A stretch of 64,000 nt of DNA, from NCBI GenBank assembly GCA_030549495.1, contig JAUIRK010001021.1:372001-436000 (forward strand), read 5' to 3'. Shown one piece after another: positions 60,501 through 64,000 of the stretch. The notes below the pieces were generated by a model. The model saw only the letters and a list, made by a program, of their open reading frames with translations, did not search any database and was not told the DNA's origin. A program made the translations under genes and the position numbers. The DNA is from Nectonema munidae (lineage: Eukaryota; Nematomorpha; Nectonematoida; Nectonematidae). How positions within the stretch are numbered: position 1 is the first letter of the stretch; each line of letters starts with the position of its first letter.

Positions 60501-61047
60501 TTGGAAAAAAAGAATTTTAAAAACATGAATTATTATTGCTATATCTTAAAATTTTAATCCTACTTGACATAAAGGGAAAATGCGAATAATGATTGTTGTC
60601 CTTCTAAAAATTAATGTTCGCGTGCAAAGGTGGAGAGTTGGAAAAGTGCGTAAGAATGTCGAAACAGAGGAGAAGATGACGTGAAAAGAGTATTTAATTT
60701 GTAAATGAGTTAAGAATATGAATTGTTACTATTGATTGATTTGGAAATAAGTTTATTTGTGAGAGAGGAAAGATTCCTAGGATTGAATTTGAGAGAAAAT
60801 TAGAAAGAGAGAGAGAGTCATTATGACCATATCGATTCGCGCATGTAGGAGAGAGAGGGAGAAAAAATATCAAAGAATGGGCTGGAGCAACATCGAAAAT
60901 GCGTCTTTTTCCACTCTGACTTTGCTCCACTCACTACCTTTCTAATATGTTCTCAGCACGCATTTTGAAAATATTTAGCTCCTTTGATGAGATCATTCGT
61001 GTACGCATTTTCACTGCACAGGACTCCTTCCTTTTAAATAACGCCAT
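57545..61047 (-). CDS. Predicted intracellular protein of unknown family (seven exons, 203 residues)
   Basis: Exons 60938-61047, 60730-60776, 60389-60457, 58093-58160, 57950-58029, 57818-57848 and 57545-57751 total 612 nt, 204 codons including stop, with all six junction phases agreeing. It starts MALFKRKESCAVKMRTRM, SSKELNIFKMRAENILE; later AIFNRPIHDMRIM, SQIYGRLFSLKHKDYS, PRKEKYFQVIEALKHM; the last exon has RRFQKKLHKFFDFLQMEL, RTYITNYIHERIEAAEKK and a Ser/Asp-rich end. No signal peptide; basic and largely helical, with a probable coiled coil near the C-terminus. The 31-nt and 47-nt exons make the model delicate. A piggyBac-type MITE sits in the third intron. Not recognised. Confidence 0.5.
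58593..59340. repeat. Inverted-repeat segment, possible MITE
   Basis: Left GAAAATTGCCAGTTGC with ATGGAGAAAATTGCC mirrors right GGCAATTTTCTCCATGGCAATTT at 59317-59339. Inside, 58702-58805 and 58838-58942 are a diverged tandem duplication (TTTGAATATTT ... AGAAATGGAATC). It lies in an intron of the gene at 57545-61047. Confidence 0.4.
59341..60226. other. AT-rich intronic sequence
   Basis: Nothing supported. Confidence 0.4.
60227..60356 (+). mobile_element. piggyBac-type MITE, copy 2 (130 bp)
   Basis: TTAA at 60223-60226 and 60357-60360 flank ends CCCATTTACGGCC and GGCCTTAAATGGG; interior matches copy 1 in reverse, with three TCGTCTGC units. Confidence 0.88.
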
Positions 61048-62806
61048 GTTTGAGAGAATACACAAAGGAAGCCGGTAAATCGACTAAAGTCCGAATCGCA
61101 ATATCTTTCAGTTTAGCAGGTGGATGCATTTTAAAATTTTGGAGCATATGCCCCTCTTAAGATCAGAGAACAAGTTTTAATGACAGTTATATAATACTTG
61201 AATAAACAAATCCTATTATTATTTGCCCGAACGTGATATTCTTACGAATTTCTTACACCTTCCATCCATTTATTGATTAGTCAAATATTTTGAGCGAAAG
61301 TCAATATAATTATAACAACATAGATATCAACTCGGCAATATAAATTTCTTTGAAACTTGTGCAAAGAAAATCGTGCATATGTAACAAAAATAATGAAGAA
61401 TGAAAAAATAAGGATTGAATGAACAAAGCACATATAGGTTCCTGTACCGAACTTTTTTATGAAAATTTTGGTCTCTGTTACAAAACGTCAACTTTTCAAT
61501 GATAATTCATCGTTTTTGGAAAATATCAACTCTATCACTAAATAAAGACATTGTTATCATTTGTTCAGTCAAATACATGATTTATATTCCATTTTCACGT
61601 GAGCGTTTATGATATTTATATCGTCGAATGCTGTTTCTTTAGGAAAGGTGCATGAATACCACGAAGGAAAATAATTGAACACACAAAATTGGTGAACTTT
61701 TTTAATTTCTTCAATCTACATGAGACAAAATTGTTTGATTGTTTTAAGTTCTTTATATTAATTTTACAAGCATTATTATTTAAAAAAAAAGATATTTTTA
61801 TCATCCACTCACTTTTTTTAATTTTACCAGTTTTTAAAACTCTTTTCTCCAACAAGATACATACAAACTAAATGTAGAAGTTCGTTGTAATCACATAAGT
61901 GACATTTCTGTAAAAAAAAGCTTTGAATACATGTTTCATTTTGCATTTTCACAAAAAGTGTAGTTTAGCTTTGATTAAAAAAATAATTCGAAGATAAATG
62001 ATTATTTTACAAAAAAAAATCCAAATTAAAAAAAATAAGAATGTTTATTTTGAAAGTTCACAAAGTGAAGTATTTGTGAAGAGGTTTACATAGCGATGTA
62101 TTGGATGTGAAAGCCTTTGTCATTTATCGTATCATCCGTTTCAAAATGAATGTGAAGTATATTTGCTTCACTGCTGAAATATAATGGAGTCTAAAATACA
62201 AGAACATCATTGAGATTCTGCATAGTATGCATTTACATTACAATATAGGAAATAAGAAAGGAAACATTTATTAGACAAATCGATTTGTTATAGATCGTAT
62301 ATGTAAAAATATAAATTCTTTCATATACTTTAGGCTCTATTTCGGTTTAATAATGCTCAGTTATATTCTTGTATTTAATGCATTGAAAGTAGGATTGGTT
62401 ACGATTGATTGACACTAAATGTCTGTTGAGAATAATCTTTTGAATTAAAACTCGCTTCCAAATGGAGTTGAAGCAGGGTCCTATGATTATCGCGTCCAAC
62501 AAACTACACCACCAAAGTCTATTAATTTTTTTGAATTAGTGAAGATACGAAATCATAAGATTCTGATTTCCCAAGATAGACACATTCCGATTCTTCGTGT
62601 TTTAAATAATAACTTACATTTAGTTTTAAAAAATGAGACTTAGTTAAAATATTGACTATTGATTCAAGAGCATGTGTTTATCAGAGAGAACTTTGGATTG
62701 AACTTTGAATAAACGATTTTCTTTAGCTAGTCAAAGACTGCAAAAATATGTGTGCCATTTTTTGTATGCTAGACTCAAAATTATTCATCCTACTCTCAGA
62801 TTAGAG
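61048..62806. other. Upstream flank and AT-rich intergenic DNA
   Basis: Holds the putative promoter of the minus-strand gene ending at 61047, with no clear TATA box. A tRNA-like patch at 62455-62515 is listed under rejected items. Confidence 0.35.
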
Positions 62807-63223
62807 CAGCGTGTTCAAACTTTTTATTTAAGTCCCTCACTGAGATTCAAAATTTTTTTGTATATCTCACACTATAAAGTAAAAAAAAGTGTAAATCTTT
62901 CCTCTTTTTTAAATGTAACTTTTTCATTTTATTTAAGTTCAATAACCTTTTCCTAAAAATGTTCTACAGATTTCATAGGATTTATCACGACTTCTTATAT
63001 CTTGAGTTAAAATAACTACTTAATTCAGAATTAATACGTGATCTTCCAGGTGAGATCGTTATGTTTTAAAAAAGTTTAACTTTGATTGAAATTCTAACTT
63101 TCATCTTTTTTTATTCTTAAAAAAGTTTTTGAAAAAAGATTTGCTTTTGGTGATCAACTTGATTTTGCCAATAAATAGCCGATTCGAAAAAATATCCGAT
63201 TCGCTCACGGTTGAGAAACCTTG
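62807..63223 (+). mobile_element. hAT-like MITE of the TTTCTCAACC family, copy 3 (417 bp)
   Basis: Ends CAGCGTGTTCAAAC and CGGTTGAGAAACCTTG are imperfect inverted repeats; flanks GATTAGAG and GTTTAGAG agree at 7 of 8 bases as an 8-bp target duplication. Interior strongly diverged from copies 1 and 2, so membership rests on the ends. Confidence 0.55.
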
Positions 63224-63437
63224 GTTTAGAGTATGCAATTGCAACTAGCCTAAATGTAGCTTATTTTTCACGTTTTCCTGATATTCTCTGATGGTTAGAA
63301 AAACTGATAGATACATTGAAAATTTCAACATTTTAGTAAACATCCAAAATAAAATAGATACTCGTGCAGAGCCTATACTTTTAAGATCAAATCAAAATAA
63401 GTCAGCAAAGCATGTTTAGCTTAATACCCTAATAGCG

Positions 63438-63542
63438 ATTTATCTTACCCCCCCCTCCGTGAAACTCCCGTGAAATGTGTAAATGTATACACTTTCTGAT
63501 AGTCCCGGCCCCACTAATTCAATTTTCCACACGACGGGGCTG
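63438..63542 (+). mobile_element. hAT-like MITE, copy 2 (truncated)
   Basis: Shares GAAACTCCCGTGAAAT, ACACTTTCT, AGTCCCGGC and the end GACGGGGCTG with 28729-28874; the left end is missing. Confidence 0.65.
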
Positions 63543-64000
63543 CTTCAATCAATATAATTAATATAATTACCACTGAGGAGAAATATCGCCTGAAACTGAT
63601 GATACCGAAGCAAATATCTCTAAAACTAATTAACTGATTAATTTATTGTCTGACGAAATAACAAATTAAAACAAATCAATTAACTGAAAAATAAAGAAAC
63701 TAAGAAGCATTTGTGATCAAACACGTTTATTTATAAGTCAAATGCAAATACAAAAACTCTTGATGGCGATTTCAAAAGTACACATTGCACCCTAAGCTAA
63801 AAAAACCAACTCCGAGGCAAGAAATAAATGGCCAACCAGTGATCACTATGCTTTGAGTGAAGTGAGAGCTTATAAGAGTGGCTAGCAAAGAATAACGATC
63901 GATTTCATAATTATCTATCGTCTCTACTATTATCTTGATTATTTGCCTTTTTTGTGATGATTCTAATTATAACGTGGGTAATATCCTGATTATTCAGAAA
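63543..64000. other. Window end, nothing supported
   Basis: Slightly GC-richer sequence at 63780-63880 without open frames of note. Confidence 0.4.

Noticed and set aside
62455-62515. Minus-strand tRNA-like patch (TGGTGTAGTTTG ... GCTTCAACTCC)
   Set aside because: A and B box likenesses are present but spacing is too short and neither stem pairs well.
1-64000. CRISPR array, operon or phage-type system
   Set aside because: Intron-containing animal genes and eukaryotic transposons throughout; no regularly spaced direct repeats of CRISPR type were seen.

Overview
The window is very AT-rich eukaryotic DNA. Small genes are cut into short exons, introns are often only about 50 nt, and decayed transposable elements are dense. 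Two genes can be named by family: an activin-receptor-type-II-like kinase and a TMEM65 homologue. With Tigger, hAT, piggyBac-like, Tc1/mariner (IS630)-like, Penelope and LINE fossils, they point to an invertebrate animal, most likely an arthropod. A parasitic copepod would fit the base composition, but that is only a guess.

Layout. 0.9-1.1 kb: last two exons of an unrecognised membrane protein (minus). 2.3-2.7 kb: two copies of a tRNA-derived SINE in opposite orientation. 3.3-11.7 kb: a divergent TGF-beta/activin receptor gene (minus), seven exons whose phases all agree. Its large intron holds iteron repeats, a Tigger fossil, a broken copy of a widespread unnamed multicopy gene family, a lone signal-peptide exon and an IS630-type transposase scrap. 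12-19 kb: an iteron fold-back repeat, a piggyBac-type MITE, a TA-flanked MITE, a TATA-box promoter with a small ORF, a tandem duplication and a Penelope-like GIY-YIG relic. 20.3-21.9 kb: a TIR element flanked by TAA. 22-24.5 kb: LINE fossils. 24.6-34.6 kb: a complete seven-exon TMEM65 gene (plus), hAT-like MITEs in its introns. 36.5-39.0 kb: an almost full-length Tigger transposon. 39.9-45.1 kb: two predicted minus-strand genes and hAT fossils. 45.3-47.8 kb: a Tc1/mariner (IS630)-type element invaded by a LINE. 48-64 kb: a tRNA-Glu-like relic, a two-exon secreted-protein gene, a seven-exon gene of unknown family, more MITEs and long empty stretches.

Most gene models were built by eye from splice sites and reading-frame phase. 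The receptor and TMEM65 models are also supported by family motifs. The others rest on phase agreement alone. No convincing new multi-gene system was found. The most interesting items are the divergent receptor, the unrecognised small multi-exon genes, and the repeat families with clear ends and target duplications.
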